From contig DASXXS010000190.1 in NCBI GenBank assembly GCA_036502925.1, forward strand, positions 1-64,000: DNA of 64,000 nucleotides, in the 5' to 3' direction. The translations under genes and the position numbers were made by a program. The notes beneath the pieces were generated by a model. That model was given only the letters and a program-made list of their open reading frames with translations. It did not search any database and had not been told where the DNA came from. Below, piece after piece: positions 1-7,760 of the stretch. The DNA comes from VAZQ01 sp036502925 (GTDB lineage Bacteria > Pseudomonadota > Alphaproteobacteria > Rhizobiales > Xanthobacteraceae). How positions within the stretch are numbered: the first letter of the stretch is position 1; each line of letters opens with the position of its first letter.

Positions 1-20
1 TCGATACGACCTCGCGCTGA

Positions 21-3000
21 TCACTCCGCGGCTGCCAGCATGGGGGCCGGCTCGCGATGCTTTTCTCCGCGCAGCCAATTCTGCAGGCGGTCGAGATAGA
101 GGTAGACCACCGGCGTCGTAAACAGCGTCAACATCTGGCTCAGCACCAGCCCGCCCACCATGGCATAGCCCAGCGGTTGGCGCAGCTCCGAGCCTGAGCC
201 GCTTCCGAGCATCAGCGGCAGGCCGCTGAGCAGCGTCGCCATCGTGGTCATCATGATCGGTCGAAACCGCAACAGGCAGGCCTCGCGAATCGCCGCCTCG
301 GGCGCGTGCCCTTCACGCTCTCGGGTGATCGCGAAGTCCACCAGCATGATGCCGTTCTTCTTCACGATGCCGATCAAAAGGATAATTCCGATGATGCCGA
401 TGACGGACAGGTCAAAGCCGCCGGCCCACAACGCCAAGAGCGCCCCAACGCCGGCCGAGGGAAGGGTGGACAGAATCGTCAAGGGATGGATGTAGCTCTC
501 GTAGAGCACGCCCAGGATGACATAGACGACCAGCAATGCCGCCACGATCAGGATCGGCTCGCTCGACAACGAGCTTTGGAATGCTTGGGCGTTGCCCTGG
601 AAGGTTCCGATCAGGGATGCCGGCTTGCCCATTTCCGCCTCAGCCTTTTGAATCTCATCCACTGCCTGGCCGAGCGCAACGCCCGGCTGGAGATCGAACG
701 AGAGGGTCGCCGCCGGGAATTGCCCCTGATGCGAGACCGAGAGCGGGCCGGTCTGCGTATTGTCGACATCGACCAGCGTCGACAATGGAATCGGTTGGCC
801 GTTGCTTGCCTTCACGTAGATATTGTCCAGGGCAGAGGGATTCTTCTGCAGCTCCGGCAGCACTTCGAGAACGATGAAGTAGGAATTGGTCTGCGTGAAA
901 TACTGGCCGACCTGGCGCTGGCCGAACGCATCGCCGAGCGTATCGTCGATCGCCTGCGGCTGAATCCCGAACCGTGCGGCGGCATCGCGGTTGATCTGGA
1001 TCTTCAGCTGCGGCGCGCTGCCCTGCAGGTCGCTGGAGACATCGGCAAGCCCTGGCAGTGTCTTGAGCTTCTCAAGCATGCGAGGCGCCCAGGTATTGAG
1101 CTCCTCGACGTTCGCGTCCTCCAGCGTGTACTGATATTGCCCGCGCGAGATGCGCCCGCCGACGGTGATATCCTGGGAAGGCTGCAGGAAGAGATTGACA
1201 CCCTCGACCTTGGCGAGTTGCGGCCGCAGCCGGCTGATCACCTGTGTCGCCGTGGACTTGCGTTCATCGCGCGGCTTGAGGCCGATGAAGAAGCGTCCCG
1301 TATTCAGCGTATTACCGGTGCCGCTGCCGAAGAATGATCCGAATGCCGCGACATCCGGGTCGCGTTCGATGACCTGCGAGAGCTCGCGCTGCAGGCGCTT
1401 CATCTCGTCCGGCGAGGCGTCCTGGGCGGCCTCCGACAGTCCCACGATCAGACCGGTATCCTGGGTGGGAAAGAAGCCCTTCGGGATCGTGACGAACAGA
1501 ACCCCGGTCACCACCATCGTGGCCAGGAACACCATGAGAGTGAGCGGCTGGTGGCGCAGCACCACGTCCAGCATCCGCCGGTAGCCGCCGATGAGCGCCA
1601 CTAAGCCCCATTCGATGGCATTGAAGATGCGGCCATGATGCTCGGACTGCTTCACCATGAAGCGCGAGGACAGCATCGGCGTGAGCGTAAGCGAGATGAT
1701 CACCGACACCACGATCGCGGCGGTTACCGTTATGGCGAACTCGCGAAACAGGCGCCCGATAATTCCGCCCATCAGCAGCAATGGTATGAACACCGCAATC
1801 AGCGAAATGCTGATGGACACCACCGTAAAGCCGATCTCGCTTGCGCCCTTGAGGGCGGCCGCCATGGGCAGCGTGCCCTCTTCGATGTGGCGATAGATGT
1901 TTTCCACCACGACGATGGCATCGTCGACCACGAAACCGACGGCAAGCGTCAGCGCCATGAGCGAGAGATTGTCCAGGCTGAAGTTTAACAGATACATCAG
2001 CGCGGTCGCCCCGAGCAGCGCCAGCGGCACGGTGACGCTTGGAATGAGCGTGGCCCAGAAATTGCGCAAAAACAGCAGGATGACCATCACCACCAGGCAA
2101 ATGGTCAGCCCCAACGTGAACTCGACATCCTGAACCGATGCGCGAATGGTCTGCGTGCGGTCGACGATGGTGTCGAGATGCATGCCCGGCGGTATGACGG
2201 CGGCGAGCTCCGGCATCGCCGCCTTGATCTGATCGACGGTGTCGATGACGTTCGCGCCCGGCTGCTTGAATACCAGCAGCATGACGGCCGGCTTGCCGCC
2301 GGCCAGCGCCGCGATGTTGACGTCCTGCGGCCCTGCCACTGCCTGGCCGACATCGCGAACGCGGATCGGGGCGCCGTTGCGATAGGCGATGATGACGTCG
2401 TTGTAGTCTTCCGCGTTTAGCAGCTGGTCATTGGCGGTGATGGTGAAGCTCTGCTGGGCATTGTTGAGGCTGCCCTTGCTGGCGTCGGTATTGGCGACCG
2501 CCAGCACGTTGCGCACGTCTTCCAGGGTCAGCCCGCGGGTCTCCAGCTTTGCCGGATCGACCTGGACCCGCACCGCCGGCTTCTGCTCGCCGCCGATGAT
2601 GACTTGCGCGACGCCCGTGATCTGCGAAATCTGCTGTGCCACCACCGTATCGGCATAGTCGTCGACGGTGGTGAGCGGCAGCGTGTCGGAATGAGCGGAG
2701 AGGATGAGAATGGGCGAATCCGCCGGGTTCACCTTGCGATAGGTCGGCGGCGAGGTCAGGGTGGTCGGCAGCTGGCGACCGGCCGCAGTGATCGCCGCCT
2801 GCACGTCCTGGGCCGCCGCATCCACGTTGCGGTTGAGATCGAATTGCAGCGTGATGTTGGTGGAGCCGAGCACGCTGATCGAGGTCAGCTGGGTGACGCC
2901 GGAAATCTCCCCGAACCTGCGCTCCAGCGGCGCCGCCACCGTCGACGCCATGGTGTCGGGGCTCGCGCCGGCGAGTTGCGCCGAGACCTGGATGGTCGGG

Positions 3001-3125
3001 AAATCGACCTGCGGCAGTGGTGCGACGGGCAGCAGCGGAAACGCCACGATTCCAACAAGCGCCAGTGCCCCCATCAGCAAGGAGGTTGCAATCGGCCGGC
3101 GGATGAAGGGTTCCGAGATGTTCAC
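21..3125 (-). CDS. RND multidrug efflux permease (AcrB/MdtB-MdtC type)
   Basis: Inner-membrane proton/drug antiporter of the RND superfamily. The 1034-residue length and layout are typical: an N-terminal membrane segment after MNISEPFIRRP, a first large periplasmic loop, a six-helix block, a second periplasmic loop and a second helix block. The proton-relay pair of aspartates sits in GFVVDDAIVVVEN near residues 400-401. The sequence reads closest to MdtB/MdtC-like HAE1 pumps. Translation starts at GTG, which overlaps the stop of the upstream membrane-fusion gene by 4 bp (GTGA), so the two are translationally coupled. The downstream partner, if any (a second RND gene or an outer-membrane channel), lies beyond the window edge. 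Substrate cannot be told from sequence. Confidence 0.95.
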   Translation of the reverse strand: MNISEPFIRRPIATSLLMGALALVGIVAFPLLPVAPLPQVDFPTIQVSAQLAGASPDTMASTVAAPLERRFGEISGVTQLTSISVLGSTNITLQFDLNRNVDAAAQDVQAAITAAGRQLPTTLTSPPTYRKVNPADSPILILSAHSDTLPLTTVDDYADTVVAQQISQITGVAQVIIGGEQKPAVRVQVDPAKLETRGLTLEDVRNVLAVANTDASKGSLNNAQQSFTITANDQLLNAEDYNDVIIAYRNGAPIRVRDVGQAVAGPQDVNIAALAGGKPAVMLLVFKQPGANVIDTVDQIKAAMPELAAVIPPGMHLDTIVDRTQTIRASVQDVEFTLGLTICLVVMVILLFLRNFWATLIPSVTVPLALLGATALMYLLNFSLDNLSLMALTLAVGFVVDDAIVVVENIYRHIEEGTLPMAAALKGASEIGFTVVSISISLIAVFIPLLLMGGIIGRLFREFAITVTAAIVVSVIISLTLTPMLSSRFMVKQSEHHGRIFNAIEWGLVALIGGYRRMLDVVLRHQPLTLMVFLATMVVTGVLFVTIPKGFFPTQDTGLIVGLSEAAQDASPDEMKRLQRELSQVIERDPDVAAFGSFFGSGTGNTLNTGRFFIGLKPRDERKSTATQVISRLRPQLAKVEGVNLFLQPSQDITVGGRISRGQYQYTLEDANVEELNTWAPRMLEKLKTLPGLADVSSDLQGSAPQLKIQINRDAAARFGIQPQAIDDTLGDAFGQRQVGQYFTQTNSYFIVLEVLPELQKNPSALDNIYVKASNGQPIPLSTLVDVDNTQTGPLSVSHQGQFPAATLSFDLQPGVALGQAVDEIQKAEAEMGKPASLIGTFQGNAQAFQSSLSSEPILIVAALLVVYVILGVLYESYIHPLTILSTLPSAGVGALLALWAGGFDLSVIGIIGIILLIGIVKKNGIMLVDFAITREREGHAPEAAIREACLLRFRPIMMTTMATLLSGLPLMLGSGSGSELRQPLGYAMVGGLVLSQMLTLFTTPVVYLYLDRLQNWLRGEKHREPAPMLAAAE

Positions 3126-4303
3126 GACGGCCCGTGCGGTGCGTTTGCGGCCAGCTCGGTCTTGGCGTCGACGTGCGAACCCGCCTGCAGACGGTATTGG
3201 CCGTTGACGACGACCCGCTCGTCGGGCGAGAGGCCTTTGCTGACGATGGCGACGTCGTCGCCGACCTGCTTGGCGTCGATCGGCCGCTGCTCGGCGGTGT
3301 TGTCGGGCTTGATCACCCAGGCGTAGAAGCCTTGGGGCCCGCGCTGCATCGCCACCGGCGGGATCGTCACCGCGTCCTTTCGGGTGGCGACCTCGATGTG
3401 CACGTGCACGAATTCGCCGGGCCAGAGCTGCTCGTCGGTATTGGCGAAATTTGCCTTGAGGCGGATCGTGCTGGTGGTCTGATCGATCTGGTTGTCGATC
3501 AGCAGCAGCCCCCCTGTCGCCAGCTGCTTGGCATTATCCTGATCGTAGGCGAGGGCCGGCACCGAGCCTTGCAGCATTGCCGACCGCACGTCTTCCAGGT
3601 CCTTTTGCGGCAGGGTGAAGGTTACCACCACCGGTTGGATCTGCGTCAGCACGGTAAGCGGATTTTGGTCGCCGGCGTGAATGATGTTGCCGACATCGAC
3701 CTGGCGAAAGCCGACGCGGCCGTCGATCGGCGCCGTAATGGTGGCATAGGAGAGTTGGGTCTGCGCGCTCTCGATCGCGCCCTGGTCAGCGTCGATCGTC
3801 GCCTTGAGCTGATCGACCTTCGCCTGCTGCGCATCGACGTTCTGCTGGGTCTCGGCGTTCTTGAGCACCAGCGTCTTGAATCGCTCGAGATCCTTTTGCG
3901 CGGAGACCGATTGGGCCTGATCCTCCGCCTTCTTGGCGACCGCCTGATCAAGCACGGCCTGGAGCGCGCGCGGATCGATCACCGCCAGCGTATCACCCTT
4001 GTGGACCTCCTGGCCCTCGACGAAATTGACGGACTGCAGCTTGCCGTCGATCTGGCTGCGAATGGCGATCGTGTTCGATGCCTGCACGGTTCCCAACCCT
4101 TGCAGGAAGATCGGAACATCGCGGCGTGCCACCGTCACCACCGTTACCGGCACGGCGGCGGCGGGACGGGGCGCCGCATCCGGCGCCGGTTCCGCCCAGC
4201 GCCGGAATCCAAGAGCTCCCGCCGCGATCACCGCCACGATGCAGGCAGCCCAGAAGAACCGGCGCGAAGAACGGCGCTTGGTTTTTTCGGCGCTCGCTTT
4301 CAT
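3122..4303 (-). CDS. RND efflux periplasmic membrane-fusion protein (MdtA/AcrA type)
   Basis: Periplasmic adaptor joining the RND pump to an outer-membrane channel. The 393-residue form starts at MKASAEKTKRR. An uncleaved N-terminal anchor (FFWAACIVAVIAAGALGF) is followed by a barrel-sandwich domain, a helical hairpin at about residues 110-170 rich in Gln, Ala and Asp, a second lipoyl half (DGRVGFRQVDVGN) and beta-barrel domains. A longer reading frame extends 26 codons upstream from an ATG at 4381. I prefer the ATG at 4303 because the extra residues are low-complexity, are not typical of the family, and would place the upstream palindrome inside the gene. The stop overlaps the RND gene start. 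Confidence 0.92.
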   Translation of the reverse strand: MKASAEKTKRRSSRRFFWAACIVAVIAAGALGFRRWAEPAPDAAPRPAAAVPVTVVTVARRDVPIFLQGLGTVQASNTIAIRSQIDGKLQSVNFVEGQEVHKGDTLAVIDPRALQAVLDQAVAKKAEDQAQSVSAQKDLERFKTLVLKNAETQQNVDAQQAKVDQLKATIDADQGAIESAQTQLSYATITAPIDGRVGFRQVDVGNIIHAGDQNPLTVLTQIQPVVVTFTLPQKDLEDVRSAMLQGSVPALAYDQDNAKQLATGGLLLIDNQIDQTTSTIRLKANFANTDEQLWPGEFVHVHIEVATRKDAVTIPPVAMQRGPQGFYAWVIKPDNTAEQRPIDAKQVGDDVAIVSKGLSPDERVVVNGQYRLQAGSHVDAKTELAANAPHGPS

Positions 4304-4333
4304 TCCTGCACCTGCTCTCTCACCAGAAGCACT

Positions 4334-4350
4334 GTCCTTTCGGAAAGGAC
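4334..4350. promoter_or_regulatory. Perfect palindrome upstream of the efflux operon, candidate operator
   Basis: GTCCTTTCGGAAAGGAC is a perfect inverted repeat with 7-bp arms and a 3-nt centre, about 30-47 bp upstream of the membrane-fusion gene start. It is flanked by direct copies of GAAGCACT (around 4326 and 4361). Efflux operons are often controlled by TetR- or MarR-type repressors binding such palindromes, but no regulator gene is adjacent here. It could instead be a small RNA hairpin in the leader. Confidence 0.4.
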
Positions 4351-4617
4351 TATCTTTTTGGAAGCACTCTCTCTTTTGCAATCTCTTGCTCCGAGACCCT
4401 CATGACAAGCTGCTGGGAAATTAAAAGTTGGTAATCCCATGACTCAGAAGCGGTCTGCCGCGCTCGAGCCGTGTACTGGCGGGTTAAGCTTTGTGTATCC
4501 ACCGTATAAACAGGGAATAAATGAGCGCTTCTCGCGACCGCTTGTGTAGGACATGCCAAAGAATACTTTTCGTTCAATTGATTATACGCATCAAGTGCGA
4601 GTGCTCCGGTGCCGGTT

Positions 4618-5250
4618 TCACTGCACGGCGGCGGCAAACTCGACAACTTTCTCTTGCGTCATTCGGCCCAAGATTTTTGCAAGCTCCGCCGGCGGCAATG
4701 TCGCGTCCCCGATGCGAAGACGAAGCAGGTTGCCGGGTCGCGGACCTCCCGTCACAGAGGCCGCGTAAGTATCGAGAAATTTGCTGATCTCCGCCATGCT
4801 GGCCTGTGGAGCAAAGCGGACGGCCACGAACGAGCCTTGAGCCGGCGCCGAAGCGGTCTGGTAGCCGCCGTGCTGTTGGGCAGGGCGTATGGTCATGATT
4901 GCCGTCTGCACGCAGATCGCCAGCACCGCTGCCCCTATCAACCAGGCGATGGTGCGCCGGCCGAAGACCGATTTGAGCTTGGCAATGCGGTTCCCGAGGT
5001 CGAACGCGCCTTGCGTCTTGCGCGCGGCAATCCCGGACAGGGGGACTCTCAGAACTTCGTCTCCGCTCTCATTCGAGACGATGACCGCCCATGTTTGCGT
5101 CGGTTCGTGAATTCCATGCCGAGTAATATCCCGGGCCAGGCCGATCGCCTCGCTGCGTGCTTCCTGGACACCCGCGAGCAAAGCCCCTTCGGTATCCCGC
5201 ACCAAATTGTGGGAATGTCCTTCCGCAATATTGAAAAAGTAGCGGGGCAT
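4618..5250 (-). CDS. DUF6894-domain membrane protein
   Basis: A 210-residue protein. The N-terminus (MPRYFFNIAEGHSH, then VRDTEGALLAG and an EARSEAIGLARDI helix, residues 1-65) matches the short DUF6894 domain common in Hyphomicrobiales, whose role is unknown. A central hydrophobic stretch (TIAWLIGAAVLAICVQTAI) forms one membrane segment. The C-terminal 90 residues are probably exported and resemble small periplasmic anti-sigma-like tails (FVAVRFAPQASMAEISKFL) without a clear match. An upstream in-frame extension to 5466 was discarded: it is Arg/Ser-rich and the domain begins at MPRYFF. A second ATG lies directly before (5253). The 236 bp between this gene and the efflux operon hold no convincing gene. 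Confidence 0.7.
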   Translation of the reverse strand: MPRYFFNIAEGHSHNLVRDTEGALLAGVQEARSEAIGLARDITRHGIHEPTQTWAVIVSNESGDEVLRVPLSGIAARKTQGAFDLGNRIAKLKSVFGRRTIAWLIGAAVLAICVQTAIMTIRPAQQHGGYQTASAPAQGSFVAVRFAPQASMAEISKFLDTYAASVTGGPRPGNLLRLRIGDATLPPAELAKILGRMTQEKVVEFAAAVQ

Positions 5251-5480
5251 CATCGCCTCAGCGGTACCATCGTCGAAGGACGAGCTCCTCCGTCCGCCAG
5301 CATAGTCCTCTGGCGGTGCGCGCAATCCGCGCCCTGCGAAGCTGGTTAAGGAGCCGTTTCGCGAATGTGCGAAGAGACGTCGTGAATCCCGGACTCGGAT
5401 ACCACCTGTGTTCGGTAAGTGGCGATTGCGGCGGTTTGCCGAGGTGCTGCGACGCGTCAGCGCCACGCGGGGGTCGATGA

Positions 5481-5930
5481 TTACAGGATCTTCTTCATCG
5501 ACGGGGTCGTGTGCAGCTCGTAGCCGATCGCCTGATAGAACCCGATCGCTTCCGGCCTCGCATCGAGAAAGACCGCCGTCATGCCGCGCGCCCGCGCGTC
5601 GGCTTCGGCGTAAGCCATGAGCGCCCGGCCGCCGCCGGCTCGGCGCTCCGATTCCTCGATGACGATGTCGTCCACATGCAGATGCGGGCCGCGCACCAGG
5701 GTATGGACCGGGCGCATCCCCAGCACCCCGATCAGCCGGCCGTTGCGATACGCTCCGACCAGCTCGTAGCCGCCGTGGCTTTGCCGTCGAACCCGATCGA
5801 GGAATTGCTCCGCGTCAAGGCCCGGGCGCAATTGCACGACGATGGGAAACACCGCCGCCCATTCGCGCGGTTCGAGACGGCGGGTCTGCACATCGTCGCT
5901 TTGCAGGTCGTCGCTTTGCAAGTCATTCAT
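5481..5930 (-). CDS. GNAT-family N-acetyltransferase
   Basis: Predicted acetyl-CoA-dependent acyltransferase of 149 residues. The fold signature is visible: a central strand VDDIVIEESERRAGGGRAL carrying the acetyl-CoA pyrophosphate loop (RAGGGRA), then ARGMTAVFLDARPEAIGFYQAIGYEL, where the FYQAIGY motif is the usual C-terminal GNAT strand with its Tyr. The start at MNDLQSDD overlaps the upstream AhpD-like gene by 8 bp, so the two are cotranscribed. The N-terminus contains a small tandem repeat (DLQSDDLQSDD) from a 15-bp duplication. Substrate unknown. Confidence 0.85.
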   Translation of the reverse strand: MNDLQSDDLQSDDVQTRRLEPREWAAVFPIVVQLRPGLDAEQFLDRVRRQSHGGYELVGAYRNGRLIGVLGMRPVHTLVRGPHLHVDDIVIEESERRAGGGRALMAYAEADARARGMTAVFLDARPEAIGFYQAIGYELHTTPSMKKIL

Positions 5931-6420
5931 GGGCGGATGGAACCGCGTGCTTCTCGGCGGCATGGGCGGCGGCAGCCCGATAGGCGCCCGGGACGGTGCG
6001 GAATGCGATGTTGAGCCGGTTCGCCCCGTTGATCGCGATGATGGCGAGCGTCAGGTTGGCGAGCTCCTGCTCGTCGAACTGCGCGCGCGCGGCTTCGTAG
6101 ATGAGGTCGGGAACATGGCCGCCCGTCACCAGGGTGAGCGCCTCGGTCCAGCCCAAAGCCGCGCGTTCGCGTTCGCTATAGAACGGCGATTCACGCCAGG
6201 CATCCAGCAGATAGAGGCGCTGCTCGCTCTCGCCGCCGGCGCGCAGCTCCTTGCTGTGCATGTCGATGCAATGGGCGCAGCCGTTGATTTGCGAGGCCCG
6301 CAACTTCACCAGCTCGAGCAGTCCCCGTTCGAGGCCGCATCGGTGCACGAACGAATGCAGCTCGCCCATGGCCTTGGCGCCGCCCGGCGAGGCAGCCCTG
6401 AAATCCATCCGTGCTTTCAT
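5923..6420 (-). CDS. Carboxymuconolactone decarboxylase / AhpD-like protein
   Basis: A 165-residue all-helical protein of the CMD/AhpD superfamily. The redox motif CAHCIDMH (Cys48, Cys51, His55) follows the typical ELVKLRASQINGC helix. A second conserved stretch is LTLAIIAINGANRLNIAFR. Such proteins are predicted alkylhydroperoxidase or thiol-peroxidase-like enzymes. It is cotranscribed with the GNAT gene downstream, with which it overlaps by 8 bp. A role in peroxide defence is inferred from the family only. Confidence 0.88.
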   Translation of the reverse strand: MKARMDFRAASPGGAKAMGELHSFVHRCGLERGLLELVKLRASQINGCAHCIDMHSKELRAGGESEQRLYLLDAWRESPFYSERERAALGWTEALTLVTGGHVPDLIYEAARAQFDEQELANLTLAIIAINGANRLNIAFRTVPGAYRAAAAHAAEKHAVPSAHE

Positions 6421-6454
6421 CGGCCCAATCCCGCCCCTCGGCGCGGCCTCATCG

Positions 6455-7291
6455 TCACTTCTGCGATTGCCTGAAATAGCGCAGATCGGGCGGCGCCTGG
6501 CCCTTCTTGGTCGGCATCAGATAGCCGTCCGCGCTCAGGAAATAGCCGTCCTTGCCGATGCGCACCAGCGCGTTGTCCTCCTCGCAGAGGTCCGAGCGCC
6601 AGATCGGCCGCGGCGCTTTCACCCGCGCGATCTTCTTGTGCAGCGTCCACGGCTGTGTCAGGGCATGGTCGTACACCGTGATGTCGTCATAGAGGATGTT
6701 GCGGTCGGCCTTGTCCAGATAGATGCGCTCCTTGATGACGCTCTGATTGTCGCGGTGCAGCGGCAGGCCGGTGGATTCGAACGCCCGCGGTCCCCTGAAG
6801 TTGCGCGTCTCTACTTCGAGCAGGTCATAGCGGCCGCTGCCGGTCGTATCCACCCACTTGCCGATGGAGTAGCCCGCATAGCTCGGCTCGACCTCTCCCT
6901 CCGCCGGCCAGTCGCGGCCATCGGTATAGATGCGCCGGTAGGAATCGTTGATGTGGCTGATCAGGATATAGGTGGTGTCCTGAGTCACCACGATTTCCAT
7001 CGGATCGTAGAGGTTCATGATCGCCGGCATGCCTTGCGGGATGCAGAACGAGGAGGGCCAATTGCCTTGTCCGCCGGCCGCCTGATCGGCCAGCTGGGCC
7101 TCGTTGATGGCCTGGTATTCCGGCGTCAGCGGCGCTTTTTGTCCCGGCGCGACCCAGCGCGGCGCGCCCACTCGCTCCCATTGACCCTTGAGGTCGGGAT
7201 ATTTCGATTCGTCGAACGCCTGCGCGCCGCATGGCGCCAGCAGCAGCGCCGTCGTCGCAGCAAGCATGCCGATCAAGCCTCGCCCGAGCAT
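6455..7291 (-). CDS. Secreted protein of unknown function
   Basis: A 278-residue protein with a clear Sec signal peptide (MLGRGLIGMLAATTALLLAP, cleavage probably after GAQA). The start is supported by GGGAGGG about 7 nt upstream. The mature part is rich in beta strands and aromatic residues. It shares its layout with the partial gene at the right end of this window (63392): a C..P.G.P stretch, an EP/ME...VVTQDTTYILI line, a RRIYTDGR stretch, then PSYAGYSIGKW and a late VIKERI line. No enzyme motif is evident. The spacing to the AhpD-like gene (34 bp) suggests they may share a transcript. Confidence 0.75.
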   Translation of the reverse strand: MLGRGLIGMLAATTALLLAPCGAQAFDESKYPDLKGQWERVGAPRWVAPGQKAPLTPEYQAINEAQLADQAAGGQGNWPSSFCIPQGMPAIMNLYDPMEIVVTQDTTYILISHINDSYRRIYTDGRDWPAEGEVEPSYAGYSIGKWVDTTGSGRYDLLEVETRNFRGPRAFESTGLPLHRDNQSVIKERIYLDKADRNILYDDITVYDHALTQPWTLHKKIARVKAPRPIWRSDLCEEDNALVRIGKDGYFLSADGYLMPTKKGQAPPDLRYFRQSQK

Positions 7292-7760
7292 GAACGCCCT
7301 CCCGTTGATCGCTTCCGAGCCGCCCCGACCCTTTGAACGGAGACGCCTTGGCCCCGCGTGGTCAATTCGATCTCACGATACACCGATCGCGCGGGGGCGC
7401 GAAAGGCGGTCTCGCCGCGCCGCCGAATCAGCTCTAAACTGACCGAATCCGGACCACGAGGCCTGCGGGGGAGGCGGCTGGCCACCGCGATGCAACCAAA
7501 TCGCGGAATACGCGTTCTTCCGTCGGGGCCGACACTACCTGGATTTCTCCCGCGACGCCCGGTCGCAGAGTGGCTAAAGGCGGGAAGCCTGTCCGGAGCG
7601 GCAGGATATCGGATGCGGCCCGAACCTTTCCCTCTGGTTGCCAACGCGGTTTGCGAGGTCGCGCGAAATCGGGCCCCGTTTTGGCCTCCGGGCCGTCCTC
7701 CCATCGATGCTGGAGGGCTGAGCGATGAAAAACGGCTTTTGCATGTGACGGAGAAGCGCC
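7292..7760. other. Intergenic region between divergent genes
   Basis: About 470 bp between the secreted protein (-) and transketolase (+). It should hold promoters for both directions, but I could not fix a convincing -35/-10 pair. A short inverted repeat, CCGCGAT (7485-7491) with ATCGCGG (7500-7506), is present. GGAG at about 7751 is the ribosome site of transketolase. Open frames here are GC-driven and carry no recognisable protein. Confidence 0.5.

Noticed and set aside
4350..4646. 98-codon minus-strand ORF between the efflux operon and the DUF6894 gene
   Set aside because: No ribosome site, no family, and it runs over the palindrome region and into the DUF6894 gene.
7560..7610. Stretch resembling part of a class II tRNA (AGTGGCTAAAGGC...GCCTG)
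   Set aside because: No acceptor stem and no TpsiC arm can be paired in the following 60 nt.
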